From NCBI GenBank assembly GCA_012514415.1, contig JAAZAH010000271.1:1-20184 (forward strand): a DNA stretch of 20,184 bases, in the 5' to 3' direction. Shown here piece after piece: positions 1-7,636 of this stretch. Within the stretch, counting starts at the first letter, position 1, and each line of letters begins with the position of its first letter. Under the pieces are notes generated by a model that was not told where the DNA came from, did not search any database, and worked only from the letters and a program-made list of their open reading frames with translations. Source of the stretch: Sandaracinaceae bacterium (GTDB lineage Bacteria; Myxococcota_A; Polyangia; Polyangiales; Houyiibacteriaceae). Both the position numbers and the translations under genes were made by a program.

Positions 1-855
1 ACCAAACGTGCACGCCACCTTGGGGCGGACGCCAAAAACGTTCTCATCCCGCTGAACGCCGCGCGAAAGGAGCGCGCTCCCACCGAGATCGACGAGATCG
101 AGTTCGGAAAACCAACGAAGCAGCGCCGCACGCAGGCCGCGATGCACGGGCCCATCGAAAAAAGAGCCGTTAGTGACGAGCCCAAGCACTCCACCGCCCT
201 CTGCGCGGCGGACAATCTCGGCGGACCAGCGGAGGAAGCGGACATAATCGTCCGAAAGAACGCCGATCTTGCGCTCATCGAGGGGAGCGCCTCCGCTGAG
301 TTTTTTGAAATCCTCGAGGAGCTCTTCGTTAATAGCGAGCCCTCGATTCGCGCTTTTTCCGGACCAAGGGGGATTGCCGATGACGCAGACGACGTCCATG
401 TCGCGGCCGCGTTCATTTCCTGGAGGCGCCGGGAGCTCGAGCGATTCGAGCGTATTCCGCGCGTCGAAAATGAGCGGAACGCCAAGGCCGAAGGCAACCC
501 TACCAAGCGCTTCATCGGCAGCGTTCAGCGCATCGCCGTCGATATCGAGCCCGATGAGCCCCCTCGGCCGAGAAGCGCGCGTGGCGATGAGATCGAGGGC
601 GGCCGAAAAAAACGCTCCCGTCCCGCAGCCCGGATCGACGATCGTGAGCCGCGGATCCGCAAGACCATGCCGGAGCCCCAAGCGCGTCTTCAAGAGCTCA
701 TCGACGTGTCGACACATGAACCGCGCAAGGGGCGCTGGCGTATGGACGATGCCTCGGGAGCGGCGGAGTGATTCATTGCCCTCGAGCGCACGCTCACGAG
801 ACTCGCTCTGCTCTCTTACCGCCCGCTCGAGCGGACTCTCGTCGAACCGAACCAC
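1..855 (-). CDS. N6-adenine DNA methyltransferase, Type ISP/IIG-like, partial (C-terminus outside window)
   Basis: Reading the minus strand gives 285 residues open to the window edge. The order of motifs is that of gamma-type N6-adenine methyltransferases: a lead-in GIVHTPAPLARFM at about residues 37-49, the SAM-binding motif DPGCGTGAFF at about 69-78, and the catalytic NPPW at about 161-164, followed by SGKSANRG. Downstream segments (DDYVRFLRW, LVTNGSFFDGPVHRGLR, RDENVFGV) resemble the methylase part of Type ISP/IIG restriction enzymes, which methylate adenine in DNA. The start is inferred as GTG at 855: the frame is closed by a stop at 868-870, and no ATG occurs before mid-domain. There is no Shine-Dalgarno, but a TACCTT hexamer lies six bases upstream. 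No nuclease or helicase portion precedes the methylase, so it is either a solitary methylase or one whose other domains follow beyond the left edge. Family confidence is high; the exact subtype is inference. Confidence 0.85.
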   Translation of the reverse strand, partial: MVRFDESPLERAVREQSESRERALEGNESLRRSRGIVHTPAPLARFMCRHVDELLKTRLGLRHGLADPRLTIVDPGCGTGAFFSAALDLIATRASRPRGLIGLDIDGDALNAADEALGRVAFGLGVPLIFDARNTLESLELPAPPGNERGRDMDVVCVIGNPPWSGKSANRGLAINEELLEDFKKLSGGAPLDERKIGVLSDDYVRFLRWSAEIVRRAEGGGVLGLVTNGSFFDGPVHRGLRAALLRWFSELDLVDLGGSALLSRGVQRDENVFGVRPKVACTFG

Positions 856-861
856 GCGCGG

Positions 862-890
862 AAGGTATCAGCGTTTGAGCTCGCTGTCCC
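862..890 (-). promoter_or_regulatory. Candidate leaderless promoter for the Type ISP-like methyltransferase
   Basis: On the minus strand a GGGACA -35-like hexamer (positions 885-890) is separated by 17 bases from TACCTT (862-867). The latter is preceded by TGA, giving an extended -10 of the form TGnTAnnnT. Six bases then lead to GTG at 855, so transcription would begin at or next to the start codon. Confidence 0.5.
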
Positions 891-931
891 ACCCCTCGCT
901 TTCTGTCTCATGGGTCTTAAGATGAAAAGAC

Positions 932-940
932 TGCTAGCGT
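932..940 (+). promoter_or_regulatory. Candidate extended -10 element for the radical-SAM operon
   Basis: TGCTAGCGT fits the extended -10 pattern TGnTAnnnT and ends six bases before the ATG at 947. No convincing -35 hexamer is visible, as is usual for extended -10 promoters. No Shine-Dalgarno precedes the ATG, so a leaderless transcript is likely. Confidence 0.45.
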
Positions 941-946
941 CTCGTT

Positions 947-3784
947 ATGGGTAAATTCGAACATCCCTACGCTCCTTTCCTCTCGAGAGTGAAGAAGCCC
1001 GCCCAATACCTTGGCGGAGAGGAGGGAGAGCGCCGTAAGGATTGGGAGCGTACCGATGCGCGCATCTGCCTCGCCTTCCCGGATCTCTACGAGATCGGGA
1101 TGAGCCATCTTGGCTTCAAGATCCTTTACGGGCTCCTCAACGACCACCCTCGCTTCCTCGCCGAGCGAGCGTATGCAGTTTGGCCCGATATGGAGGCCGA
1201 GATGCGCGCGGCGGGGGTCCCCCTGGTGTCGCTCGAGAGCGCGCGCCCACTTCGCGACTTCGACGTTGTGGGCTTCAGCCTCCAATACGAGCTCACCTAC
1301 ACGAACATCCTCCAAATGCTCGACCTCGCCGGGATCCCTCTCCGCTCGAGCGAGCGCTCCGAGGACGATCCCATCGTAGTTGCAGGCGGGCCCTGCGCCA
1401 CACATCCCGAGGCCATCGCGCCCTTCATCGACGCCTTTCTCATCGGTGACGGTGAAGTGAAGGCCCTCGAGATGGCCGCGCTTGCGGCCAAGCGCCGCCG
1501 CGGCGACCTGAGCCGTGTGGGAATGCTGCGCGAGCTCGCGAAGGCTGGCGGCTTTTACGTCCCAGTCTTCTACGAGCGCGCCGTCGATGAAGACACGGGC
1601 TTCATCGTCGTCAAGGGTCCAAAACCCGAATACCCCGAGGCGCCCCTGCCGGTCGAGCGGCATTTTGTTGAGAATCTCGCCGAGCATCCCTTTCCCGAGG
1701 ATGGGCCCGTCGCCCTCGCGACGACGATTTTCGACCGCGTGAGCGTCGAGATTGCGCGGGGCTGCACCGAAGGCTGCCGTTTTTGCCAAGCGGGCATGAT
1801 TTACCGGCCGGTGCGGGAGCGTCCGCCCGAGGACATCTTCAAGATCATCGAGCGCTCCATCGAACACGGAGGTTACGATGAAGCCTCGCTCACTTCGCTA
1901 TCGACCGCGGATTATAGCGCCATCACTCCTCTCGTTCGGCGCCTCATCGAGCGGTTCGAGGGAAAACGGGTCGATCTCAGTGTTTCGTCTCTCCGCGCCT
2001 ATGGCCTCAGCGAATCGGTTCTCGATGATATGGCCACGCAGCGCGCCAAGGGCCTCACCTTTGCTCCCGAGGCTGGGACGCAGCGCATGCGGGATGTGGT
2101 CAACAAAAACGTCACCGAAGCGCAGCTGATGGAGACGGCCGAGCGCGTGTTTTCGCGCGGCTGGGAGCGGATGAAGCTCTATTTCATGATCGGTCTGCCC
2201 ACCGAGGAGGACGAAGATATCCTCGGCATCGTCCTCACGGGAGCCCGCACCCAGGCCATCGGTCATCGCATCCAAAATTCGCGCCGCGCCAAGGTCAGCG
2301 TGAGCGTCTCGACCCACGTCCCGAAGCCTCATACGCCCTTTCAGTGGTGCAAGATGGACTCACACGAGGAGGTCCTTCGGAAGCAGGCTCTCCTCCGCCA
2401 AGCGGCGAGAGAGCACAGGGTATCAATCAAGATGCATGACCCCCGAGGCTCGTTCCTCGAGGGAGTGATCGCCCGCGGCGACGCCAAAGTCGCCGACGCC
2501 ATCGAGTGGGCATTTCACCAAGGCGCGCGCTTTGACGGTTGGGATGAACACCTCAAGCTCGAACTCTGGAACGAGGCGCTCGCTCGGGCCGGCGTCGATC
2601 CGGACCAGGCCCTCGCCGCTTTGCCAATCGACGGACGCCTGCCGTGGGATCACATCAGCGTCGGCCTCGAAGAGGGCTTCCTCGCACGGGAGTATCGCCG
2701 CGCCGTCAAAAATCGCCTGAGCCCGCCGTGCGGAAAGCCGAAGGGAGCCTTCGTCCATCCGACCAATATCGAAGAAGCCGAGGCGAATAAGAAGAAGCTG
2801 ATCTGTTATCACTGCGGTATCGCCTGTGATATGGAGCAAATGCGGGAGGAGCGTCTCGTTCATCTCCGCACGCTCGGTGCAGAGAGGCCTCTTGAGCGGC
2901 GCCAGGCGCTCCCGAGAGACGAGCGTGGACTCGTCGACCGTCGTCCAATGCTCCATCAGAGCCAGGGCAAGGCCGTACGCGTTCGCGTGGGCTTCCGAAA
3001 GCTCGGGAAGATGTCCTACCACGGCCATCTCGACCTGGTTCGGCTCTTCCCCCGCCTCTTTCGGCGCATCGGTCTGCCCGTCTACTATTCGGAGGGGTAC
3101 AATCCGAAGCCTCAGATGAGCTTCACGCCAGCGCTCCCGCTCGGCGCGGCCGGACTCGCCGAACTCGTCGATATCAAGCTCATCGAGGACGCCCTCACGC
3201 CCGAAAAGCTCGACTCCTTCGCCGATGAGCTCAATGCGCTCAAGGTCCCCGGGCTCGAGTTTTTCGGTGCGCGCCTCTTGTCCCCCGACGATCGCCCGCT
3301 CGCTCATATCATCAATGAGGCGCGTCTCGTCGCTGCCATCCCGCGAAGCGCGCTGCGCGATCAATGTATCAGCGTTGATGCGCTCGAAGAAAAAATTCGA
3401 TCCCGCCTCGCCATGGAGTCTCTCTTTGTCTACCGAGAAACCCGTGGAATCAAACGCAAATTCGACGTCCGCAGCGCGCTTCGAGGTGTCCGCCTTGGCG
3501 CAGGACAAGATGCGATCGAGAGCGCGGGTCTCGGCGGCGATCTCATCCCGCTTGAGCTCGTCGTCGGCGTGGATTCCGAGACGGCCCAAGCGCGACCGAA
3601 CGAGATCCTGGAGGTGCTCCTCGGCTCCACCCTCGAAGCCCGACTCATCCGCGCTTCGCTCCACTATCGTCACGGCGACGAGATCCTCCATCCTCTCGAT
3701 CTCGAGGCGCACCGCCGCCTCAATGCGGCTCAACAGGCTGCGAAAGAAAGCAAGAAGGTACGCGACGCGGAGCTTAGTCCATGA
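947..3784 (+). CDS. B12-binding-domain radical SAM protein fused to a DUF2344-like C-terminal domain (TIGR03960/TIGR03936 type)
   Basis: A 945-residue protein. The N-terminal 250 residues resemble the B12-binding-like domain found before many radical SAM enzymes; no DxHxxG cobalamin lower-ligand motif is visible. The radical SAM core carries the 4Fe-4S cysteines C273, C277 and C280 in RGCTEGCRFC. A second cysteine group, CYHCGIAC (C620, C623, C627), ends the radical SAM half and may bind a metal. From about residue 675 (VRVGFRKLGKMSYHGHLD, then YSEGYNPKPQMSF) the protein continues into a DUF2344-like domain. The two halves are separate genes in some bacteria and fused here. The family's reaction is not established to my knowledge; a radical SAM methylation or modification of RNA or another macromolecule is possible but unproven. 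The start matches the family's usual N-terminus (VKKPAQYLGGE). Its stop overlaps the next gene by four bases. Confidence 0.93.
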   Translation: MGKFEHPYAPFLSRVKKPAQYLGGEEGERRKDWERTDARICLAFPDLYEIGMSHLGFKILYGLLNDHPRFLAERAYAVWPDMEAEMRAAGVPLVSLESARPLRDFDVVGFSLQYELTYTNILQMLDLAGIPLRSSERSEDDPIVVAGGPCATHPEAIAPFIDAFLIGDGEVKALEMAALAAKRRRGDLSRVGMLRELAKAGGFYVPVFYERAVDEDTGFIVVKGPKPEYPEAPLPVERHFVENLAEHPFPEDGPVALATTIFDRVSVEIARGCTEGCRFCQAGMIYRPVRERPPEDIFKIIERSIEHGGYDEASLTSLSTADYSAITPLVRRLIERFEGKRVDLSVSSLRAYGLSESVLDDMATQRAKGLTFAPEAGTQRMRDVVNKNVTEAQLMETAERVFSRGWERMKLYFMIGLPTEEDEDILGIVLTGARTQAIGHRIQNSRRAKVSVSVSTHVPKPHTPFQWCKMDSHEEVLRKQALLRQAAREHRVSIKMHDPRGSFLEGVIARGDAKVADAIEWAFHQGARFDGWDEHLKLELWNEALARAGVDPDQALAALPIDGRLPWDHISVGLEEGFLAREYRRAVKNRLSPPCGKPKGAFVHPTNIEEAEANKKKLICYHCGIACDMEQMREERLVHLRTLGAERPLERRQALPRDERGLVDRRPMLHQSQGKAVRVRVGFRKLGKMSYHGHLDLVRLFPRLFRRIGLPVYYSEGYNPKPQMSFTPALPLGAAGLAELVDIKLIEDALTPEKLDSFADELNALKVPGLEFFGARLLSPDDRPLAHIINEARLVAAIPRSALRDQCISVDALEEKIRSRLAMESLFVYRETRGIKRKFDVRSALRGVRLGAGQDAIESAGLGGDLIPLELVVGVDSETAQARPNEILEVLLGSTLEARLIRASLHYRHGDEILHPLDLEAHRRLNAAQQAAKESKKVRDAELSP

Positions 3785-4404
3785 GACGCCTCGATCTCTT
3801 GAGATCCTATGTCAATCAAGCCACGGATCGTATCAAAGAAGGGACCAAAAACCTTCTCCCCCTCGATTCGCTACGCGAAATCGTCGGCGATCTTCGCCAT
3901 CGAAGGGTGCGGATCCTCGAGAGCAGGCTAACCCGCGCCGTCGCTCGAACCCCGGGGATCGATGAAGCGAGCGTAAGCGCTAAGGATGGCGCCCTCTTCA
4001 TCGATCTCTATTGCGCCGAAAGCGGCCGCGGCGTCGCGGCAAAGATCGAGGTTTATGTCCAGGCGTTCGCCCCGCGCGGCGCCAAAGAGATCGGATTTTC
4101 GGTCACGCCCGAATCGGCCGCCGAGAATCGGCAGCTCGCCGAAGCGCTTGGCTATCTCTCGGGCACGATTGCCGAGATCCTTTGGGCGCCTGCCGGTGTC
4201 GTGCCGGGAGAGGTTCCCGGGGCGGCCTTCATCGAGCGGGACGGACATCACAGCTTTCGGGCCGATCTCCGCACCGTCCCGAGCGTGCGCGCAGCCCTCG
4301 CCCGCCCCGCCTCCGAGATGCTCATCGAAGCGCTCGTACCGAAACGCTTCGTCGTCGGCGATCAGGCGCTCGCCATCGAGCTGAGTTTCCCGGGCCTCGG
4401 ATAA
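3781..4404 (+). CDS. Conserved-looking protein of unknown function, coupled to the radical SAM gene
   Basis: A 207-residue protein I do not recognise. Its ATG overlaps the TGA of the radical SAM gene in an ATGA arrangement, which implies translational coupling and a likely shared role. The N-terminus (to about residue 45) is basic and helical-looking. The rest alternates short strand-like stretches (GALFIDLYC, KEIGFSV, ALAIELSF) with helices, suggesting a soluble alpha/beta fold. There is no signal peptide, membrane segment, cysteine cluster or known catalytic motif. Base composition and codon use match the neighbours. The gene is likely real because it fills the space up to the convergent glpD gene and has a tight start; function unknown. 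Confidence 0.8.
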   Translation: MRRLDLLRSYVNQATDRIKEGTKNLLPLDSLREIVGDLRHRRVRILESRLTRAVARTPGIDEASVSAKDGALFIDLYCAESGRGVAAKIEVYVQAFAPRGAKEIGFSVTPESAAENRQLAEALGYLSGTIAEILWAPAGVVPGEVPGAAFIERDGHHSFRADLRTVPSVRAALARPASEMLIEALVPKRFVVGDQALAIELSFPGLG

Positions 4405-4413
4405 GACCCGAGC

Positions 4414-4447
4414 GCCACGCCCGAGCGCTCACCGCCGCGCGCGTGGC
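4414..4447. terminator. Weak inverted repeat between convergent genes, possible bidirectional terminator
   Basis: GCCACGC (4414-4420) and GCGTGGC (4441-4447) form a perfect 7-bp inverted repeat with a 20-base loop. It lies between the stop of the unknown gene (4404) and the convergent stop of glpD (4469). No T-tract follows on either strand, so it is not a standard intrinsic terminator; the call rests on position and stem only. Confidence 0.22.
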
Positions 4448-4468
4448 CTCGGCCGCACTCGCCTCGGC

Positions 4469-6166
4469 TCAAGAGGCCGCCCGGAATCGCCTCGAGCGCT
4501 CGACCTCGCGCTCGTATTCGGCGACCGATGCCGCGCGCTGCTCGGGCGTCCAGCGAAGCAGCTCGGCCATGCGGTCTGCGACCGCGGCCACGGCCGGCAG
4601 CCCCTGGTCGAGGTCGCGATAAAAGAGCTGGGTTCGTCGGAGCATCACATCCGTGACGGTCGCTGCGAGCTCTCGGTGCACCGCCCAATCGACCTGCGCT
4701 AGAATCTCGGGCCGCCCTTCGATGAGGGGCGTCGCAAGGCTCGGATCCGCCACCGTAAGTCCGGCCACTTGGAGCGCGACCACGCCATAGGTATTGGTGA
4801 GATGACGCGCGATCTCCTCGCTGATCACGCCCTCGGCAACCTTGAGGACGCGGGCCACCACCTTTTCGTGATCGTCGTCTTCGGGCCATCCCAGCGCGCC
4901 CGGGAGCGGCGCCTTATCGCTTCGGCTCTCACCCGGCTCCTGCGAGAGCCCATGATAGAGCTTGAGGACACGAACCGCGGTATCGACGACCTCTCCAGAC
5001 ATCTTTCGGAACGTCGTAAGCTTTCCGCCGGCGACCGTGATCATCCCATCTTCATCGACGAGGATCTGATGCTCGCGGCTGATCGCGGATTCTTTGGTCT
5101 GCGCCGTCTCGGTGCCGCCGCGCATCTCCCGGCCCGTCGACCCCGGATCAATGAGCGGGCGTAGCCCGGCCCACGTCGCGATCACATCATCCTTGGTGAG
5201 TGGATGCTCGGGGAAATAGACCGCCGTGGCTTCGAGGAGATAGTCGATGTCTTCGCTCGTCGCGTAGAGATCGTCGAAATCGCCATCAAAATCCGTGTCG
5301 GTCGTGCCCACATAGCTTCGATCACCCCAAGGGATGGCGAAGAGCACGCGATCGTCTCTTGGATGAAAGCAGACAATGGCGTTATTGATGGGGAGTTTTT
5401 CGCGCTCGACGACGAAATGCACGCCTTTGGTCGGGCGAAGCAGCGCCTCTGCTTCGGGGGAGCTCATCTGGCGCACGCGATCCGTCCACGGACCGGTCGC
5501 GTTGATGACGACCTTGGCGCGGACCTCTTTTTCGCTCCCATCAAGCCGAGAGCGGACGCGGGCTCCGACCACTCTTCCCTCTTCGTGGAGGAAAGAATAC
5601 GCTTCAGCATGTGTCAGCACAATCGCCCCCGCATGCGTCGCGTCGAGCGCGACCTCGAGCGAGAGGCGCGCATCATCGGTCGAGCAGTCGTAATAAAGCG
5701 GGGCGCCGCGGAGGCCCTCATGCTGAAGCGCGGGTTCGATCTCGCGAACGGCCTTCGCCGAATAGGTCTTATGCCGCTTGGGCGAGCGAAAAAGACTTAG
5801 GCCATCATAAAGCCACATCCCCGCCTTGATGACGCTCAGGTTCTTCCGGCTCCCTTTATAGACGGGAAAGAGAAAGCCGAGCGGGTTAACAAGGTGCGGA
5901 GCGAGATCGAGCAGGATCCTCCGCTCACTCACCGACTCGAAGACGAGGCTAAATTCATAGCTTTCGAGGTAGCGAAGGCCCCCATGAACGAGCTTACTCG
6001 AACGGCTGCTCGTTCCTGAGGCGAGATCGTCCTTTTCGACGACGGCGACGCGGAGGCCCCTCCTTGAGGCGTCTCGAGCGATGCCCGCGCCGTTGATCCC
6101 GCCACCGATCACAAGGAGATCGAAATCCCCGTGAAGCCTTGTCCACATCTCTTCACGTGACGGCAT
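4469..6166 (-). CDS. glpD: FAD-dependent glycerol-3-phosphate dehydrogenase
   Basis: Oxidises sn-glycerol-3-phosphate to dihydroxyacetone phosphate at the cytoplasmic membrane, passing electrons to the quinone pool. The 565-residue length is normal to slightly long for the GlpD family. The FAD-binding motif GGGINGAG is at residues 21-28, followed by the VVEKDDLASGTSSRSSKL segment and the family signature LVHGGLRYLESYEF at 59-72. Further family segments include RPTKGVHFVV, TDTDFDG, ATWAGLRPL and, in the C-terminal part, TVAGGKLTTFRKM. The last 150 residues form the helical DAO_C-type cap domain. The start at 6166 is well supported by AGAGG about eight bases upstream. It lies 21 bp downstream of cysC on the same strand and is probably cotranscribed with it. 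No glpK, glpF or glpR is adjacent, so the substrate may come from phospholipid turnover or from unlinked genes. Confidence 0.96.
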   Translation of the reverse strand: MPSREEMWTRLHGDFDLLVIGGGINGAGIARDASRRGLRVAVVEKDDLASGTSSRSSKLVHGGLRYLESYEFSLVFESVSERRILLDLAPHLVNPLGFLFPVYKGSRKNLSVIKAGMWLYDGLSLFRSPKRHKTYSAKAVREIEPALQHEGLRGAPLYYDCSTDDARLSLEVALDATHAGAIVLTHAEAYSFLHEEGRVVGARVRSRLDGSEKEVRAKVVINATGPWTDRVRQMSSPEAEALLRPTKGVHFVVEREKLPINNAIVCFHPRDDRVLFAIPWGDRSYVGTTDTDFDGDFDDLYATSEDIDYLLEATAVYFPEHPLTKDDVIATWAGLRPLIDPGSTGREMRGGTETAQTKESAISREHQILVDEDGMITVAGGKLTTFRKMSGEVVDTAVRVLKLYHGLSQEPGESRSDKAPLPGALGWPEDDDHEKVVARVLKVAEGVISEEIARHLTNTYGVVALQVAGLTVADPSLATPLIEGRPEILAQVDWAVHRELAATVTDVMLRRTQLFYRDLDQGLPAVAAVADRMAELLRWTPEQRAASVAEYEREVERSRRFRAAS

Positions 6167-6187
6167 CTCTCTACCTCTTTCTTTACG

Positions 6188-6805
6188 CTAGCGAGCCGCG
6201 GGGACGATCCCGCGCGACTCGAGATAATCGATGATGAGCCCCGCCGCGGTGTCGAGATCGTGGGCGCTCGTATCGACGCGAAGCTCGGGAGCGAGGGGAG
6301 GCTCGTAGGGTGCGCCAATCCCCGTCAGGTTGGTGATCTCACCCGCCCGAGCTTTGCGATAAAGCCCCTTGGGATCACGCGTCTCGCAGACCTCGATGGG
6401 CGTGTCGATGAAGACCTCGATGAAGCGCCCCTCAGGCAGAAGCGCGCGGGCGGAGTCGCGATCGGCGCGATAGGGCGAGACGAAGGCCGTGAGAACCACC
6501 GCGCCCGACTCGACGAAGAGCCTTGCGACCTGAGCAATGCGCCGGATGTTCTCCTTGCGGTCTTCGGGCGAAAAGCCGAGATCGGCGTTGAGGCCATGGC
6601 GAATATTATCGCCATCGAGGACGAACGCGTGAACGCCCCGCTCGATGAGGAGACGCTCGACGCGATGCGCGACGGTGCTCTTTCCCGAGCCGCTCAGCCC
6701 GGTAAGCCAGAGCGCGGCCCCCTCATGCCCAAAGCGGCTTGCCCGCATCGGGGCGTCGACCTCGCCAATGTGAATCGTCAGGTTCTCGGCTTTGGGTTTG
6801 TTCAT
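6188..6805 (-). CDS. cysC: Adenylyl-sulfate (APS) kinase
   Basis: Phosphorylates adenosine 5'-phosphosulfate to PAPS using ATP. The 205-residue length is typical. The P-loop GLSGSGKST is at residues 36-44. LDGDNIRHGLNADLGFS, DRKENIRRIAQVA, the active-site loop AFVSPYRADRD and VFIDTPIEVCETRDPKGLYRKAR are all diagnostic CysC segments. ATG at 6805 gives the usual N-terminal lead-in before GHEGAALWLTG. No Shine-Dalgarno precedes it, but TATTCT sits seven bases upstream. No sulfate adenylyltransferase (cysD/cysN or sat) is adjacent, so here it heads a small transcript with glpD. PAPS could serve sulfate assimilation or sulfation of a glycan or lipid; the context does not decide. Confidence 0.96.
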   Translation of the reverse strand: MNKPKAENLTIHIGEVDAPMRASRFGHEGAALWLTGLSGSGKSTVAHRVERLLIERGVHAFVLDGDNIRHGLNADLGFSPEDRKENIRRIAQVARLFVESGAVVLTAFVSPYRADRDSARALLPEGRFIEVFIDTPIEVCETRDPKGLYRKARAGEITNLTGIGAPYEPPLAPELRVDTSAHDLDTAAGLIIDYLESRGIVPAAR

Positions 6806-6812
6806 CGCCGTC

Positions 6813-6840
6813 AGAATAGCGCCGAGATGCTCGGGAGCAA
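6813..6840 (-). promoter_or_regulatory. Candidate leaderless promoter for cysC-glpD
   Basis: On the minus strand TTGCTC (6835-6840) lies 16 bases before TATTCT (6813-6818). TATTCT ends seven bases before the cysC ATG. The promoter sits in the 86-bp gap after the nitroreductase stop codon, suggesting that cysC-glpD is its own transcription unit. Confidence 0.45.
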
Positions 6841-6891
6841 ACGAAGTCCTCCCCGCCTCCCGAGCAATCCTTCCGCGTGAGGGATCCCGGC

Positions 6892-7503
6892 TCAGTCCTT
6901 GAGGTACGGAGCGTTGAAGCGCGCCCCGAAGGCAATCTCGTCCATCGGGCGTCGGCTTCTCGGCGCGCGTTCGCGAGCCTCGAGATCCTCCGGCAAAATC
7001 GAGGGATCACCCGCGTACCCGATCGCGATCATCGTGAGCGGAGCGATATCCTCGGGAAGCGCCAAGACTTCGCGCGCGCGATCCGCGTAAAAACCTGCCA
7101 TCGGGTGCGCTTGAAGTCCGAGGGCGACAGCCTGACCAATGAGTTGCGCTGTGGCGAGACCGAGATCGTGCGCCGCATAGGCGTTGTCTCCTCCGCGCGC
7201 CCACTGGGTGCGTGCCGCGCCGACAACGAGGACAGGCGCCGACTTTGCCCAGCGCGAATTGCCCTCATCCAATAAGGACGCGAGCTTCTCAAAATCTTCG
7301 GACTCTTCGCGGCGGGCGACGAAAAACACCCAAGGCTGCTCGTTGGCGCACGAGGGCGCCCACCGAGCCGCCTCGAGCATCGAGGCGACGGCCTCGCGAC
7401 TCACTCCCTCATCCGAGAAAGCGCGCGGGCTGTAGCGCTCGGCGTAAAGAGGATGGATTTCATAAGTGGTGGGGTTACGTTTTTCTTTTTTCACACGTTT
7501 CAT
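6892..7503 (-). CDS. Nitroreductase family protein (FMN-dependent NAD(P)H oxidoreductase)
   Basis: A 203-residue member of the nitroreductase/FMN-reductase fold. The family's N-terminal flavin phosphate-binding segment is visible as RYSPRAFSDEGVS at residues 23-35, followed by LEAARWAPSCANEQPWVFFV. The central helix HDLGLATAQLIGQAVALGLQAHPMAGF and the ALPEDIAPLTMIAIGY segment are also standard. Such proteins are soluble homodimers that reduce nitroaromatics, quinones or related acceptors; the physiological substrate cannot be read from sequence. ATG at 7503 is preceded by GAGGT, a good ribosome binding site with six-base spacing. It is divergent from the adenine methylase gene, with 133 bp between them. 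Confidence 0.92.
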   Translation of the reverse strand: MKRVKKEKRNPTTYEIHPLYAERYSPRAFSDEGVSREAVASMLEAARWAPSCANEQPWVFFVARREESEDFEKLASLLDEGNSRWAKSAPVLVVGAARTQWARGGDNAYAAHDLGLATAQLIGQAVALGLQAHPMAGFYADRAREVLALPEDIAPLTMIAIGYAGDPSILPEDLEARERAPRSRRPMDEIAFGARFNAPYLKD

Positions 7504-7600
7504 CTAACCTCGATCTCGCCAAAACAAAGCCGAATCGAGTGAAACACACCGTTGCGCGGTGCGGTACTGAAGGGGGATTTCGGAGAGATGCGCCGATTTT

Positions 7601-7629
7601 TTGGGGAAAACGATCGGCACGAATAAGGT
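7601..7629 (+). promoter_or_regulatory. Candidate leaderless promoter for the Dam-family methylase
   Basis: TTGGGG (7601-7606), a 17-base spacer and TAAGGT (7624-7629) are followed by seven bases and the ATG at 7637. The AAGG within TAAGGT could also serve as a weak Shine-Dalgarno if transcription starts further upstream. The promoter would lie in the divergent gap shared with the nitroreductase gene. Confidence 0.45.
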
Positions 7630-7636
7630 CGCGGCC

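Noticed and set aside
142..925. Two overlapping plus-strand open frames in the first kilobase
   Set aside because: The minus strand encodes DPGCGTGAFF and NPPW methyltransferase motifs in the same DNA, so the plus frames are shadows.
917..1867. A 316-codon minus-strand frame over the start of the radical SAM gene
   Set aside because: It overlaps the cobalamin-binding-like domain and the radical SAM cysteine motif region on the other strand and has no recognisable domain.
2423..3733. A 436-codon open frame antisense to the radical SAM gene
   Set aside because: It is a phase shadow of a high-GC gene with strong codon bias. The plus-strand protein has clear domains throughout this span, and the antisense product shows no motif.
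7613..7630. Possible sigma-54 (-24/-12) promoter near GGCACG upstream of the Dam-like gene
   Set aside because: A GG is present, but the GC expected ten bases later is missing, while a -35/-10 pair fits the same site.
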